From assembly GCF_016921115.1 (NCBI RefSeq), contig NZ_JAFFZS010000011.1:1-64000 (forward strand): DNA of 64,000 nucleotides. The letters run 5' to 3'. Origin of the DNA: Streptomyces actuosus (GTDB taxonomy: Bacteria > Actinomycetota > Actinomycetes > Streptomycetales > Streptomycetaceae). The translations under genes were made by a program, and so were the position numbers. Under the pieces are notes generated by a model, which worked only from the letters and a program-made list of their open reading frames with translations, was not told where the DNA came from and ran no database searches. Below are positions 63,798-64,000 of this stretch, in pieces. Position 1 is the first letter of the stretch, and every line of letters starts with the position of its first letter.

Positions 63798-64000
63798 CAA
63801 GTCCTCCAGCCCTGCGTGTCTGGGCGCTGAGCCGGCCGGCTCCAGGCGCGCCGCGGGCGAGGGCGTGCCCGCGGTGCGGCGGAGCATACGAAAACGCCTT
63901 GCCGGGGCTGGGCGAAGCGCTGCCGGCAGCGGTACTGCGGCCCGCACTCCAGTCGGTGTCTTTGCAGGTCAACGGCATGCGAATGTGGTTGTAGGGACGT
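63798..64000. other. kinase upstream region at the window edge
   Basis: The last 203 bases hold the kinase 5' region. Minus-strand frames remain open here but look non-coding, so no further gene is called. Confidence 0.4.

Noticed and set aside
1..64000. Conjugation, replication or partition genes that would prove a plasmid or integrative element
   Set aside because: No FtsK/TraB-like, Rep, ParA or tyrosine/serine integrase gene and no tRNA was recognised, so the replicon type stays open.

Overview
The window looks like accessory DNA from a Streptomyces or close relative. Base composition is very high in G+C. Genes start with ATG, GTG or TTG behind GGAGG-like ribosome binding sites. There is a WhiB-family regulator, a LexA of actinobacterial type and a transmembrane Ser/Thr kinase. 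I see no rRNA, tRNA, ribosomal, replication, partition or conjugation gene, so a chromosome arm, genomic island or large plasmid all fit.

Layout. 0.2-6.7 kb holds small unknown proteins, interrupted by one IS5-family element (4739-5707). 6.9-15.1 kb holds an HNH nuclease, a P-loop ATPase, a GNAT acetyltransferase and unknown proteins. 15.6-28.7 kb is a type I-E CRISPR-Cas locus, all on the minus strand: cas8e-cse2-cas7e-cas5e-cas6e, then an AT-rich leader, then an array of about 85 copies, then cas3. No cas1 or cas2 is present in the window. The repeats are degenerate throughout, and several spacers or spacer blocks occur as two or three diverged copies. That points to an old array remodelled by internal duplication rather than by fresh acquisition. 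A repeat-like hairpin lies in the leader of cas6e.

29.4-39.6 kb holds an AlbA_2 (Schlafen-type) protein, a WhiB protein, an accessory LexA divergent from an unknown gene, an Imm49-like protein, a duplicated-domain protein with a ParB-like end, and a putative PD-(D/E)xK nuclease. 39.7-43.1 kb is a three-gene operon encoding a HAD-phosphoribosyltransferase fusion, a DprA-like protein and a ComF-like phosphoribosyltransferase. This is a candidate nucleotide-based stress or defence system. 43.3-48.9 kb is an operon whose first gene fuses two dsRNA-binding-like domains to a SNF2 helicase; a SWIM zinc-finger protein and two small proteins follow. 49.2-54.9 kb holds mostly unknown genes and an aminoglycoside-phosphotransferase-like protein.

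55.2-58.8 kb is a compact ABC-three-component (ABC-3C) system: a nuclease-like effector, a middle component and a RAD50-like ATPase. 59.1-63.8 kb holds a membrane protein, a nuclease with six tandem zinc modules, and a Ser/Thr kinase coupled to a small partner. Taken together the window reads as a defence-rich island: CRISPR-Cas, ABC-3C, HNH, SNF2/SWIM, AlbA_2 and the DprA/PRTase cassette. Most functions rest on motif recognition by eye; no database search was possible.
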